From: an uncultured Myxococcales bacterium
GTDB lineage: Bacteria > Myxococcota_A > Polyangia > Nannocystales > Nannocystaceae
Direction: 5' to 3'
Assembly (NCBI GenBank): GCA_902826865.1
Contig: CADEGN010000006.1
Location: 1 to 64,000, forward strand
DNA length: 64,000 nt
The position numbers and the translations under genes were made by a program. Shown here piece by piece: positions 35,877 through 44,470 of this stretch; position 1 is the first letter of the stretch; the number at the start of each line of letters is the position of its first letter. The notes below the pieces were generated by a model. That model did no database searches, had not been told where the DNA came from, and worked only from the letters and a program-made list of their open reading frames with translations.

Positions 35877-37252
35877 CCATGGTACGCGAACGGCTCGTTG
35901 CGCTTGCGTTGTTGGCGGCGTGTTCGCTGCCCGCGAATGACGGGCTGCAAGTTGGCGGCGACACGGACGTCGGCACAGGTGTGTCGTCCTTGGGCTCGTC
36001 GACCGGATCGGACGTGACAGGGGCGTGGACGACATGGACGCCCGTCTCGAGCACGGGCGGGGCCGACTCTGGCGAGCTCGGTGATTCCACCGGCGTCGAC
36101 CAGCCAGGTGATGGCCCGACGATCGTGTTCCCGCCGAGTGGCGCGACCGCTTCGCCCACCATCGTCGTGCGGGGTACCACGCCGCACGGCGGAGATGTCA
36201 CCGGCGTGACGGTGGGCGGCGTGGCCGCGATCTCCGACGACGGTTTTGCGACCTGGCATGCGGAAGTACCGCTGGCCCTCGGCGACAACGCCCTCGCCGC
36301 GAGCATTCAGGCCGGAGGCAGCGACGTTCTCGGCACTCAGACCGTGATCATCACGCGATTTCCGGACGACGCTGGGGTCCTTCGCGGGACCGGATTCGAG
36401 TGGACTGCCACCAACCTGCGCGGAATGGACGTCGATCCGATCTCCGGCGCGGTCCATTCCGCCGATACCAACTACGACGGCGTGCTCCGAATCGATCTCG
36501 CGTCTGGGGATCGCGACTGGGCGACCTGCTCCGAGTCGACGCCGGCGTGCGAAGGCCAGGGCGAGGGAGCTGAGATGAGCGACCCGGGGGATCTCGCGTT
36601 CGTCTCCGAGCGCGGTCAGGCCCTCGTACCCGATGGCGGCATGGTGGTGGCTGTCGACGTCGCGACCAAGGGCCGCGCGATCGTATCGGGCGCCGGGCTT
36701 GGCACGGGCCCAGCGATGGCGCGCGCGGCCCGAATCGCCTACGACCCCACAGATGACCGCGCGATCGTCCTCGACTGGGATGCGGCGCAAGTGCTGTCGA
36801 TCGACCTGGCCACCGGCAACCGCACCCTCGTGGCCAGTGCCAACCAGGGCAGCGGCGTCGCTGTCGACAGCTTCGTCCACATCGAAGGCGACTTCGCGCG
36901 CGGGCGTGCGGTGCTCACGCGGGCGTACTCCAATGACCTCTACGTGCTCGACTTGACGACCGGCGATCGCGACGTCCTCGACGGTGCCGGCGCTCCACTG
37001 GTCGAGCCCTCGGGCATCGTCATGGATCCAGCCAGCGACACACTGTTCGTCACGAGCGCCGGTGAAATCGTGGCCGTCGATCTCGCCAATGGAATGCGGA
37101 GGGTCGTCGCGAGCGGCGAGATGGGATCAGGACCCGCGCTCGACGAGATCCGAGCACTGGCGTTCGCGGGCGAGCTGTTGTTCGCTCGGATCAACGGAGC
37201 AATGCTGGCGATCGATCCGCTCGCCGGCCACAGGGTCTACCTTTCGAAGTGA
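35873..37252 (+). CDS. Beta-propeller lipoprotein, third gene of DUF1592/DUF1552 operon
   Basis: A 459-residue predicted lipoprotein (MTMVRERLVALALLAAC) with a long Ser/Thr/Gly/Asp linker. An Ig-like segment (PTIVFPPSGATASPTIVVRG) is followed by a propeller with repeats such as GVLRIDLASGDRDW, QVLSIDLATGNRTLV, DLYVLDLTTGDRDVL, EIVAVDLANGMRRVV. Its ATG overlaps the DUF1552 stop by 4 bases. It overlaps the convergent CRTAC1-like gene at its 3-prime end by 16 bases. Possible role: surface scaffold for the DUF1592/DUF1552 pair, from context only. Confidence 0.85.
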   Translation: MTMVRERLVALALLAACSLPANDGLQVGGDTDVGTGVSSLGSSTGSDVTGAWTTWTPVSSTGGADSGELGDSTGVDQPGDGPTIVFPPSGATASPTIVVRGTTPHGGDVTGVTVGGVAAISDDGFATWHAEVPLALGDNALAASIQAGGSDVLGTQTVIITRFPDDAGVLRGTGFEWTATNLRGMDVDPISGAVHSADTNYDGVLRIDLASGDRDWATCSESTPACEGQGEGAEMSDPGDLAFVSERGQALVPDGGMVVAVDVATKGRAIVSGAGLGTGPAMARAARIAYDPTDDRAIVLDWDAAQVLSIDLATGNRTLVASANQGSGVAVDSFVHIEGDFARGRAVLTRAYSNDLYVLDLTTGDRDVLDGAGAPLVEPSGIVMDPASDTLFVTSAGEIVAVDLANGMRRVVASGEMGSGPALDEIRALAFAGELLFARINGAMLAIDPLAGHRVYLSK

Positions 37253-39036
37253 TGTGTGCGACGCCGGCGTAAGAGCGCGACCACCACCAGCACGGCAATA
37301 GCCGCCGGTTTTCGATCGCTTGTGCAGCCGCAGCCATCTGCGTTGGCGTCATGGGAGCCCGCGGCACCCGTGCTGTCATCCGCCAGGCCGCCCGAGGTCA
37401 GGCCGACGCCGCCAGAGCTCGCCCCGTCACTCGCCGCCGAGGCCGCGCTCGTCGCTTGCGTATCTCCGCTCGACTCATCCGCGCCATCGCTACCGCTGGT
37501 CCCGTCGCCGGTACCCCCACCCGGAGGAACGATGACGCCGCGACCATCCTCGCCGATGCGCACCAAGCTACCGGCGGGGACGTCTTCGACCGTCACCAAT
37601 TTGAACGAGGGGTAAAAGTGAACGCTGACGTCGACGTTGTCATGCGAGCCGATGCCGAAGTGGCGTTCGCTCTCGTGGTGGGCGTAGTACGGCTGCTGAG
37701 CCTGCTTGTCGTAGATCGACAACTGGGCGTGGCCGATCAGCGAATCTTGCCCCGCCGGGTGCACCGAGATCTTCGCCGTCGGAGCCACCTTGCGTCCGGC
37801 GAGACCGACCGCGCGAACACGCACCCAGTTCCCCACCGCGAGGTCGTTTCGATATACGACCAGCTGACGCACGGGATAGATCTCTTCGTAGGCGACGAGG
37901 TCGAGATCACCGTCGTCATCGATGTCCCCGAATGCGAAACCGCCGTCGACACTGGACTCAGCGATGTCGGCGATCCCCCAGTCGTCGTTGGCGTACGCGA
38001 ATTGCCCGCCACCCGTGCCGCGCAGGATCTTGAGGTAATGCTTGCCGTCGACGACCAGTTCGACCAATCCGTCATGGTCGAGATCTACGGCCGTGGCCAG
38101 ACCCCAACTCGCGTACTCCGAGCCGCCCGAGTCGCCGCTCACGGCCCCGACCAGTTCCTCGAAGTGTGCGTCACCGTCGTTGAGCCAGACACGGTGCGGA
38201 AACGTCAGGTCGGTGTGGGTGATGAGATCGACGTCACCGTCCTGATCCACGTCGACGACGCCGGACACAACGCTGTTGTCGGCCGGGATCCCGGCGAGTT
38301 CGGTGATCTCCGCGAATGCGAGCCCGCCGTCATTGCGGAGGATCCGGGTCGCCCCAGGTGGATAGTCATAGCCGCCGGTGACCCACACCAAATCAGGATC
38401 GCCGTCCGCGTCGAGGTCAGCAGGCAGCAACGATGGCCATTCTTCGCCGAACATCTGCACCTGGCTATCGGTCTCGAAGGCTCCGGTCCCGTCGCCCAGA
38501 TCGATGCTCATGCCGTAGAAATGCCCGCGCAACCAGTCGACATCGCCGTCGGCATCGACGTCCGCGAGCACCTGCGCTCGCCCGGTGTTGCCCTCGCGCG
38601 TGATCTCTGTGGCCTCGAAACCCAGCATCCCGGGCGTCGAGGTGTTGAGCCACCACTGCGCGCCGCCATCGACGTAGGTGGCCGAGATGTCGACCATGCC
38701 ATCTTCGTTCACATCGGCGGCCAGCAACAACTCGGTCGGCGGAATCGTACCGGGGGCCGCAGTGAAGACGCCGGTGCCATCGTTGAGGGCCGCCAAAGAC
38801 CCGCCGCCGTGGCCCGACAGAAACAAGTCGAGATGGCCGTCACCGTCGAGATCGATGAGGTGCAAGCCAGACACCCACCAATCATCGGGTTGAGAGTCGC
38901 GCAGGGCCCCGACGCCGCTCTGCTCGGTGATGACGGTGAACGTACCGCCGGCATGGGCCAGCGTGGGCGCGGCGAGAACGACCAGACCGACGGCGTTGCG
39001 GATCCCGAAGGAGGAGATCATGGGAGCGGGTTCCAA
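37237..39036 (-). CDS. FG-GAP/ASPIC (CRTAC1-like) MYXO-CTERM surface protein
   Basis: A 599-residue exported protein. Signal peptide with cleavage near TLAHA-GG; then seven or so FG-GAP repeats with calcium-type loops (LIDLDGDGHLDLFLS, ADVNEDGMVDI, DIDDDGDLDLVAYEE), which form an integrin-like propeller; then an ASPIC/UnbV-type domain (WVRVRAVGLAGRKVAPTAKI ... HFGIGSHDNVDV). A Ser/Gly/Asp-rich spacer leads to the MYXO-CTERM tail: GCGCTSDRK, a hydrophobic stretch AAIAVLVVVALL and RRRR. The tail is a sorting/anchoring signal of myxobacteria, processed near Cys. Its 3-prime end overlaps the convergent propeller gene. Confidence 0.92.
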   Translation of the reverse strand: MEPAPMISSFGIRNAVGLVVLAAPTLAHAGGTFTVITEQSGVGALRDSQPDDWWVSGLHLIDLDGDGHLDLFLSGHGGGSLAALNDGTGVFTAAPGTIPPTELLLAADVNEDGMVDISATYVDGGAQWWLNTSTPGMLGFEATEITREGNTGRAQVLADVDADGDVDWLRGHFYGMSIDLGDGTGAFETDSQVQMFGEEWPSLLPADLDADGDPDLVWVTGGYDYPPGATRILRNDGGLAFAEITELAGIPADNSVVSGVVDVDQDGDVDLITHTDLTFPHRVWLNDGDAHFEELVGAVSGDSGGSEYASWGLATAVDLDHDGLVELVVDGKHYLKILRGTGGGQFAYANDDWGIADIAESSVDGGFAFGDIDDDGDLDLVAYEEIYPVRQLVVYRNDLAVGNWVRVRAVGLAGRKVAPTAKISVHPAGQDSLIGHAQLSIYDKQAQQPYYAHHESERHFGIGSHDNVDVSVHFYPSFKLVTVEDVPAGSLVRIGEDGRGVIVPPGGGTGDGTSGSDGADESSGDTQATSAASAASDGASSGGVGLTSGGLADDSTGAAGSHDANADGCGCTSDRKPAAIAVLVVVALLRRRRTHHFER

Positions 39037-39117
39037 GTAGCGGTCGCGCCCACGATGTCACGCGCGACCCGGCAGGATCTTTGTCGGCGGCTCCGTGCCG
39101 GCCGGGCCACCGGGAAC

Positions 39118-40023
39118 TCAGCGTCGCGCGGCCGCGCGCCGACTGCCGGCGTGACGCGCGAGCCAGCCCCAGCGGGCGACCGAACCGATCACGAGCGCAC
39201 TGCCCACCGCCAACGCCGACCAACCCACGACGTGGAGTCGGCGCGCGTGAGTTCGCCGGCCGGCAAACGCCGACTCGTCTGCGGCGTCCGCGGCATCGCG
39301 TTGCACGCGAATCGCTCCCACGAGCAGGCCGATCCCGATCGCCACGTTCGCGGCACCGAAACCCGCGAGTGCACCCGCGAGCGGGTCGCGGTGCCAGGGT
39401 CGCCGCGGCGAAACGGGCCGTACGGGCGCAGCCGGGATTGTGGCTGGCTCGACGCGGGGGCTCGGCGGGGCGTTGTTGCCCGTCTGACAGCGCTCGACCT
39501 GCTCGCCGGCGAACGCCCGCACCTCCGCCTTGATGTGCAAACGGTCGAGATCGGCAAGGGCCTTACGCGCCGCGTCACAGCGACCGGCGACGCGTTCCAC
39601 CTCGACAAGTGCGAGCGCCAGCTCTGGGACATCTACGAGATCGCGTTCGCGCTGCAGATCGGTCAGCACGCTGCGTGCCGCATCGACCTCACCGCTTCGC
39701 GCCAGCTCGAGCGCCTGCTCCCGCGCGCCGAGGATCGCTCGACACTCGGCGATTCCGAGCCGAGCCTGCTCAGCCGGAGCTGCCGGAGGATCAAGGGCGA
39801 GGTAGGCCGCGTACCCGTCCATCGCTGCCGCGCAGCGACCTCCGAGTCGGTCGGCCTGGGCCAGGCCATATACGAAACCGGGCCGGGGATCGATCGCTTG
39901 CGCCTCGCGCAGGGCAGCGGTGACTGCGTCGTAGTCCTCCTCGGTGAACGCCGCCTCGGCCCGAGCGGCGAGCTCGTCCACAGTCGGGGCAAAGACAGCA
40001 AGCGCGACGAGCAGGAACGTCAC
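39118..40023 (-). CDS. TPR-like membrane protein
   Basis: A 301-residue protein. A short N-terminal signal (MTFLLVALAVFA) is followed by a helical repeat region of TPR type (ELAARAEAAFTEEDYDAVTAALREAQAIDP, then GRCAAAMDGYAAYLALDPPA), a Pro-rich linker, and a hydrophobic helix pair near 215-290 (AGALAGFGAANVAIGIGLLVGAI; VGWSALAVGSALVIGSV). It begins 3 bp after the kinase gene on the same strand. Kinase plus TPR-membrane-protein pairs are common in myxobacteria, and the two likely act together, but the TPR partner is unknown. Confidence 0.8.
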   Translation of the reverse strand: MTFLLVALAVFAPTVDELAARAEAAFTEEDYDAVTAALREAQAIDPRPGFVYGLAQADRLGGRCAAAMDGYAAYLALDPPAAPAEQARLGIAECRAILGAREQALELARSGEVDAARSVLTDLQRERDLVDVPELALALVEVERVAGRCDAARKALADLDRLHIKAEVRAFAGEQVERCQTGNNAPPSPRVEPATIPAAPVRPVSPRRPWHRDPLAGALAGFGAANVAIGIGLLVGAIRVQRDAADAADESAFAGRRTHARRLHVVGWSALAVGSALVIGSVARWGWLARHAGSRRAAARR

Positions 40024-40026
40024 CGG

Positions 40027-41556
40027 TTAGCCGCCATCCGGAAACAGGGTGCGACGGGGTCGCCGCGGCGCCTCCGTCGATGGCGCCACAGTTGTTGCGG
40101 GCTCGCTGGGCTGCGATCGCGTCGTGACACGACGACGACGCGGGGCTTTGGTTGGTTGTGGCGGGTCGCGGTGTGGCGAAGTCCGCTCCTCCTTTGCTGC
40201 GGCGCTGGGGTCCGCAGGCAGCGCGGCCGCGACAGAACCCGCCTGCGACGCGGGAGCGAGAGGATCCGCCCGCGGCGCGGGTGCGACGGAATCAGCGTGC
40301 GACGGGGGAGCCGGAGAATCCGTCGTGAGCGCGCGCGTTGCCGCGGGAACGGCAGCCGACCCCGCCGCCTCCGGCATCCCCGATGCGACTGGCTCGGGCC
40401 CGTCGGCCTGCTGGGCATCGTCGGACGTGAGCGCATGCCCGACGACAACGCTCGTCGTCACACCACCAATGAGCAACGACGCGAATACTGGCCAGCGCCA
40501 ACTCCGACGCGTGATCCGACGCGTCGCCGCCGCGGCGTTTGCGAGCGTGTCGCCGGCTGGAGGTGGCAACGACGTCACGTCGTGCTCCAGCGCAGGATGC
40601 GGGCGCGCGCCCATCAGATCCTCAAGCGCCTCGCGCAGAGCGAGCGACGAGACCTCAATCCGTTCGTCCCGCGCGAAGGCCTCGAGTTCGCGCTGAATGC
40701 AGGCAGCATCGGGCTGACGAGCATCGCGCCGTGGGGAAAGCGCACGCACGACGATCCGCTCCAGCGCGTCTGGGTAGCCTGGCATCACCTCCGAAGGTCT
40801 TACGAACTCACCCTTGACGATCCGATTCATGACCGCGAAGTCGTTGTCGCCGCAAAACAAGCGATAGCCGGTGGTGACCTCAAACAGCAGGATGCCGAGG
40901 GCAAATACATCGCTGCGACGGTCGATCTCGAGTCCGTTGCACTGCTCGGGCGACATGTACCCGCGCTTGCCCTTGAGCGTACCGGTTTCGGTTGCCGTGG
41001 GGAGACTCGTCGCCTTGGCAATACCAAAATCGACGACCTTCACCACCCCGTCGAATCGAACCAAGACGTTCGATGGCGATACGTCGCGATGGACAACGCC
41101 AAGCGGCCGACCCTCGACATCGCGTGCTTCGTGCGCGTAGTGCAGCGCTTCGGCCACCGCGCGCAGGATCCCCAGGGCGCACCCGAGCGGGAGCGGCGAT
41201 CCGGCGTTGGCCGCCGCGCGCAGCACCTCCTGCAGGGACCAACCGTGGACATACTCGGTCACGAGGTACGGCTCGCCATCGCTCCAGCCAAAGTCGAGGA
41301 CGGCAGCGATGTTGGGGTGATCGAGACTCGTGGCGATCCGCGCCTCTTGTTGGAGCATCGCCACGAATGCAGCGTCATCTGCCATGTGCGAGGACACCAG
41401 CTTCACAGCGACCAGACGATCGGTGTCACCAACCCCATGCGCACGCGCGAGGTACACCTCCGCCATACCCCCACGACCGATCCGGCGCAGCAACGTGTAC
41501 TTGCCCAGCCGACGGCCCGCGCCGCGGTCGCCCGCTACCATTCGTACCTGGGCCAC
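40027..41556 (-). CDS. Membrane-anchored Ser/Thr protein kinase
   Basis: A 509-residue Hanks-type kinase. Residues 20-290 are the kinase domain: glycine loop IGRGGMAEVYLA, Lys52 in VAVKLV, HRDVSPSN at 156-163 with catalytic Asp158, DFG at 176-178, and SPEQ at 202-205. The activation segment (TGTLKGKRGYMSPEQ) has Thr residues for autophosphorylation. One membrane helix at about 354-376 leads to an Ala/Pro/Ser-rich tail of about 130 residues with repeated PADPLAPAS-like units, probably extracytoplasmic. The gene heads an operon with the TPR protein and is divergent from the LamG lipoprotein, across a promoter region with five 21-bp repeats. Confidence 0.95.
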   Translation of the reverse strand: MAQVRMVAGDRGAGRRLGKYTLLRRIGRGGMAEVYLARAHGVGDTDRLVAVKLVSSHMADDAAFVAMLQQEARIATSLDHPNIAAVLDFGWSDGEPYLVTEYVHGWSLQEVLRAAANAGSPLPLGCALGILRAVAEALHYAHEARDVEGRPLGVVHRDVSPSNVLVRFDGVVKVVDFGIAKATSLPTATETGTLKGKRGYMSPEQCNGLEIDRRSDVFALGILLFEVTTGYRLFCGDNDFAVMNRIVKGEFVRPSEVMPGYPDALERIVVRALSPRRDARQPDAACIQRELEAFARDERIEVSSLALREALEDLMGARPHPALEHDVTSLPPPAGDTLANAAAATRRITRRSWRWPVFASLLIGGVTTSVVVGHALTSDDAQQADGPEPVASGMPEAAGSAAVPAATRALTTDSPAPPSHADSVAPAPRADPLAPASQAGSVAAALPADPSAAAKEERTSPHRDPPQPTKAPRRRRVTTRSQPSEPATTVAPSTEAPRRPRRTLFPDGG

Positions 41557-41600
41557 GCCTTACCAGTCTACCCGGGCCCTACACGTCACTCAACCACGTT

Positions 41601-41705
41601 GGTGCCTGCCGCAGCGCGCTCGGTGCCTGCCGCAGCGCGCTTGGTGCCTGCCGCGGCGCGCCTGGTACATGCCGCAGCGCGCCTGGTGTATGCCGCAGCG
41701 CGTGC
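41601..41705. repeat. Five tandem 21-bp direct repeats in a divergent promoter region
   Basis: Units start at 41601, 41622, 41643, 41664 and 41685. The consensus is GGTGCCTGCCGCAGCGCGCYT; units 1-2 are almost identical and units 3-5 differ by 1-4 bases. The array fills the 201-bp gap between the kinase gene and the LamG lipoprotein gene. A 21-bp period is two helical turns, which would put a bound regulator on one face of the DNA. Confidence 0.8.
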
Positions 41706-41757
41706 CGCGACGCACGGCGCGACGATTTCTCGCGTCCGTGTAAGATCATCGGCGGGG

Positions 41758-43152
41758 ATGACGGCCGTCTGGGGCACGTGCGCGTTATTTGGCTTCGTCG
41801 CTGGCGTGACGGGTTGCCTGCCGCAGGTCGCCTTCGAGTGCGAGAACGCGTCGCAATGCTCGCGCATGACAGACGGTCAATGCGACGCCGGCAACTGCAC
41901 CTATCCTGACAGTCAGTGTGAACCACGCCGGCGCTACAGCGACTACGCCGATCCGGCGATCGCTGGCAAGTGCGTGCCGCCGACCGGCGGTACCACGTCG
42001 TCGAACACGACCACCAGCGAAAGCAGTGGGGAGACGCCGACCCCGAGCGGGTGGTGGGACTGCGGCTGGCGCCATCGTGCTCGCATCGCGTTCGCCGGCG
42101 CGCCTGGACCGGCGCTCGTCGACTTCACTGTGCTCGTCGCCATCGAGCACTCACAGCTGCCGGGCAGCTTCGCACCTTCTGGAATCGATCTGCGTTTCGT
42201 CGACGGCGATACCGTGCTCGCGCACGAAGTCGACCGCTTTGATCCCGCCGGCACATCGCGGGTTTGGGTGCGCGTACCCGAACTTCGAACGGGCGAAAAC
42301 GACGGCATCGACATGTACTGGGACAATCCGCAGGCGGACGCGCCGCCCCCGGCCATCGCCTGGGATGAGCACCACGTCGGCGTGTGGCACTTCGGCGACG
42401 ACGTCAACGACGCGTCGGCCACTGGTGCGCATGGCAGCGACGGTTCGAATGGACCGACCGCGGCCGTGATCGGTGACGGACGGGCCTTCGATTCCGCCGG
42501 GTCGGGCATCAACGTTGGCTCACCGGCACCACTCGACGATGTGTTTTCCGCCGGCGGCACGCTTCTCGCCTGGGTCCGCGTGGACGCACTGGCCGGGCCC
42601 GACGCGGCGCGGATCGCCGGCAAGTCGCGTACGGATCCGGGGCACGAAGGTTGGAAGTTCTACCTCGTCGACGAACCCACGAACGCCGCCGAGCCCAAGC
42701 GCTCCCTCGGCTTCCAGCGCGACGGTGAGCTCAACCCGGCCGCGTGGAGCGGACCGACCGACGCAATCGCGGTCGATGACGTCTGGCGCCTGCTCGCGGT
42801 GAGTCTCTGCGAAGATCTCGATACCTGCGGTTCGGTTTGCGCAGACGACTGCGGCGCCGACGACTGCACACCGGCAGCCGGTGTCCGCCCTCGCCTCTTC
42901 GTCAATGGCGAGCCTGTGGTCACCGTTGAGACGCGGGAGCTCGGGCCACCGCTGATTTCCGATGCCGGCGATGCGTTGATATTCGGCCGCGGCCCGGACG
43001 GCGGTGAAGGGCTCGTGGGCGGCCTAGACGAAGTTCGTATCTCTCGCACGGTGCGATGCGACTCGTGGATCCGCGCCGAGTATCTCTCTTCCACCGGCGC
43101 TCTCGCGCTCATCGGCGAGGCCGAGACGTCGGCGTGTATGGACGGACAATGA
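41758..43152 (+). CDS. DUF2341/LamG-fold lipoprotein
   Basis: A 464-residue predicted lipoprotein (MTAVWGTCALFGFVAGVTGC). A Cys-rich segment (CENASQCSRMTDGQCDAGNCTYPDSQC) and Ser/Thr linker are followed by a DUF2341 domain (WDCGWRHRARIAFAG ... AHEVDRFDPAGTSRVWVRVPEL) and a LamG/concanavalin-like domain (VGVWHFGDDVNDASATGAHG, GGTLLAWVRVDAL, GGLDEVRISRTVR). Such proteins bind carbohydrates or partner proteins at the surface. The ATG at 41758 is the first after the repeat array. The stop overlaps the start of an ECF sigma factor gene by ATGA, so envelope protein and sigma factor are made together. Confidence 0.88.
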   Translation: MTAVWGTCALFGFVAGVTGCLPQVAFECENASQCSRMTDGQCDAGNCTYPDSQCEPRRRYSDYADPAIAGKCVPPTGGTTSSNTTTSESSGETPTPSGWWDCGWRHRARIAFAGAPGPALVDFTVLVAIEHSQLPGSFAPSGIDLRFVDGDTVLAHEVDRFDPAGTSRVWVRVPELRTGENDGIDMYWDNPQADAPPPAIAWDEHHVGVWHFGDDVNDASATGAHGSDGSNGPTAAVIGDGRAFDSAGSGINVGSPAPLDDVFSAGGTLLAWVRVDALAGPDAARIAGKSRTDPGHEGWKFYLVDEPTNAAEPKRSLGFQRDGELNPAAWSGPTDAIAVDDVWRLLAVSLCEDLDTCGSVCADDCGADDCTPAAGVRPRLFVNGEPVVTVETRELGPPLISDAGDALIFGRGPDGGEGLVGGLDEVRISRTVRCDSWIRAEYLSSTGALALIGEAETSACMDGQ

Positions 43153-43760
43153 CCAGCGACCTCGAGCTTCTTGACGCGTGGATCGCCGGCGTTTCAGCCG
43201 CTGGCGACGCGCTTATGGCCCGACACCTGCCAGCGGTGCGACGCTTCTTCGACAGCAAAGTCCCCCACCTCGCGGAGGATCTCGCCCAGCGCACGCTCCT
43301 CGCATGCGTACAGGCGCGGGAGCGGTTCCGTCGCGACAGCACGTTTCGTGCGTACCTGTTCGGCATCGCCCGCCGGCAATTGCTTCTTCATCTGCGCGAG
43401 GGCACGCGCGCCGATGCACTGCAGAGTTTTGCCACCGCGGCTGGCCCTGACACCGTGGCGACACCAACCGGGTTGATCGCAGCACGCGAAGAGCAGCGCC
43501 TGATCCTGCGCGCGTTCGCCGATCTCAGCGAGGAGCAACAGACGGCCGTTCAGCTGTTCTATTGGGAGGAAATGTCCGTGGCCGAAATCGCCGAGGTGCT
43601 CGAGATCTCGGTCACCGCGGTCACGAGCAGGCTAAATCGTGCGCGTGACAGCATGCGACGGTGGGTAGAGGCGCTCGAGCTGCGCCCGGCCACCCGCGCT
43701 GCGCTGCTCGCGGACCTCGAGGGGTGGACGAAGTCTGTGGTGCCGCGCGGGCCCGCCTGA
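43149..43760 (+). CDS. ECF-type RNA polymerase sigma factor
   Basis: A 203-residue ECF sigma factor. Region 2 appears as LLDAWIAGVSAAGDALMARHLPAVRRFF and FRRDSTFRAYLFGIARRQLLLHL; region 4 as LSEEQQTAVQLFYWEEMSVAEIAEVLEISVTAVTSRLNRARDSMRR. The ATG overlaps the stop of the upstream LamG lipoprotein gene by 4 bases. No anti-sigma is adjacent. The gene ends 8 bp before the stop of the convergent haem-motif lipoprotein gene. It might be controlled by the repeat-containing promoter upstream of the lipoprotein. Confidence 0.9.
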   Translation: MTSDLELLDAWIAGVSAAGDALMARHLPAVRRFFDSKVPHLAEDLAQRTLLACVQARERFRRDSTFRAYLFGIARRQLLLHLREGTRADALQSFATAAGPDTVATPTGLIAAREEQRLILRAFADLSEEQQTAVQLFYWEEMSVAEIAEVLEISVTAVTSRLNRARDSMRRWVEALELRPATRAALLADLEGWTKSVVPRGPA

Positions 43761-43768
43761 GCCGACGA

Positions 43769-44470
43769 TCACTGCAACGGGAATGGCGTGCGCACGAAGT
43801 CCGCGCCGGTGGTGTGGCAGCCCACGCAGAGTGCTTCGCCAACATCGTCGGCGTAGATCGACGCACCGATAATCTCGTACCAGTACCAACTGTCGCCGTC
43901 AGGAGCTGCGGTGACTTTCACCATGACAGCCCAGCCGGTCAGCGACTCGCCGTCGTACAGCTCCTTGACCACCGCGGCACCCACCTCATGCGTGTCGACA
44001 CCGCCGGCGAGCGACGCGAAAAGCGATGCGTTCAAAAACGTGCGGACGCCTCCGCCGTGCGGACCCGCCGATGCATGCACACCCGACTCCGCGGCCCAGT
44101 CCGCGTAGTTCGCTGCCTCGAGCCACGGCAGCAAATCGGCGCCGCCCATCGGTGGCACCTCGTTCGCGTCGCCCGTCGTTCCCTCAGTCGCGCCCTCGGT
44201 CGCGCCCTCGCTCGCACCCTCGCTCGCGCCCTCGCTCGCGCCTTCGCCGGCACTCGAGCCATCGGCAGCTCCGTCGCTCGATCCGGTACCGCCATCGCCT
44301 GGCCCCTGCGCATCGTCGTTACCGGCCCCGCTGTCGCCCACGGAGGTGGTTCCTTGAGCGGTGCCACCCTCATCGCTGCTCCCAGGGCCGAACATCTCCG
44401 ACGAAGGTCCTTCACCGCAGGCCGATGTCATCCCCACCGTGACGAGGCAAACACGCAGAGTCGATCTCAT
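43769..44470 (-). CDS. Lipoprotein with single CxxCH motif
   Basis: A 233-residue predicted lipoprotein: MRSTLRVCLVTVGMTSAC, then a long Gly/Ser/Asp/Glu low-complexity linker that includes a GASEGASEGATEG repeat encoded by 12-bp units at 44181-44240. The C-terminal ~120 residues form a compact domain (LPWLEAANYADWAAESGVH ... WYWYEIIGASIYADD) ending with ALCVGCHTTGADFV, a covalent haem site close to the C-terminus, which resembles the cytochrome P460-like group. It may carry electrons in the envelope. The start is the first ATG, matching a lipobox of proper spacing. Confidence 0.75.
   Translation of the reverse strand: MRSTLRVCLVTVGMTSACGEGPSSEMFGPGSSDEGGTAQGTTSVGDSGAGNDDAQGPGDGGTGSSDGAADGSSAGEGASEGASEGASEGATEGATEGTTGDANEVPPMGGADLLPWLEAANYADWAAESGVHASAGPHGGGVRTFLNASLFASLAGGVDTHEVGAAVVKELYDGESLTGWAVMVKVTAAPDGDSWYWYEIIGASIYADDVGEALCVGCHTTGADFVRTPFPLQ
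44181..44240. repeat. 12-bp tandem repeat in lipoprotein linker
   Basis: Five consecutive 12-bp units (CCCTCGSTCGCR) encode the Gly-Ala-Ser/Thr-Glu linker of the haem-motif lipoprotein on the minus strand. Copy number may vary by slippage. Confidence 0.6.

Noticed and set aside
41601-41705. The 21-bp repeats as coding sequence
   Set aside because: The repeats translate to repeated VPAAAR-like units in one frame, but they lie upstream of the lipoprotein signal peptide at 41758 and belong to no gene; a regulatory array fits better.
37351-43152. A very long plus-strand open frame of 1933 codons
   Set aside because: Most of it is antisense to the CRTAC1-like, TPR and kinase genes, and is Arg/Gly/Asp-rich with no domain. 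Only the last 464 codons (from 41758) form a real lipoprotein. High GC makes long antisense frames common here.
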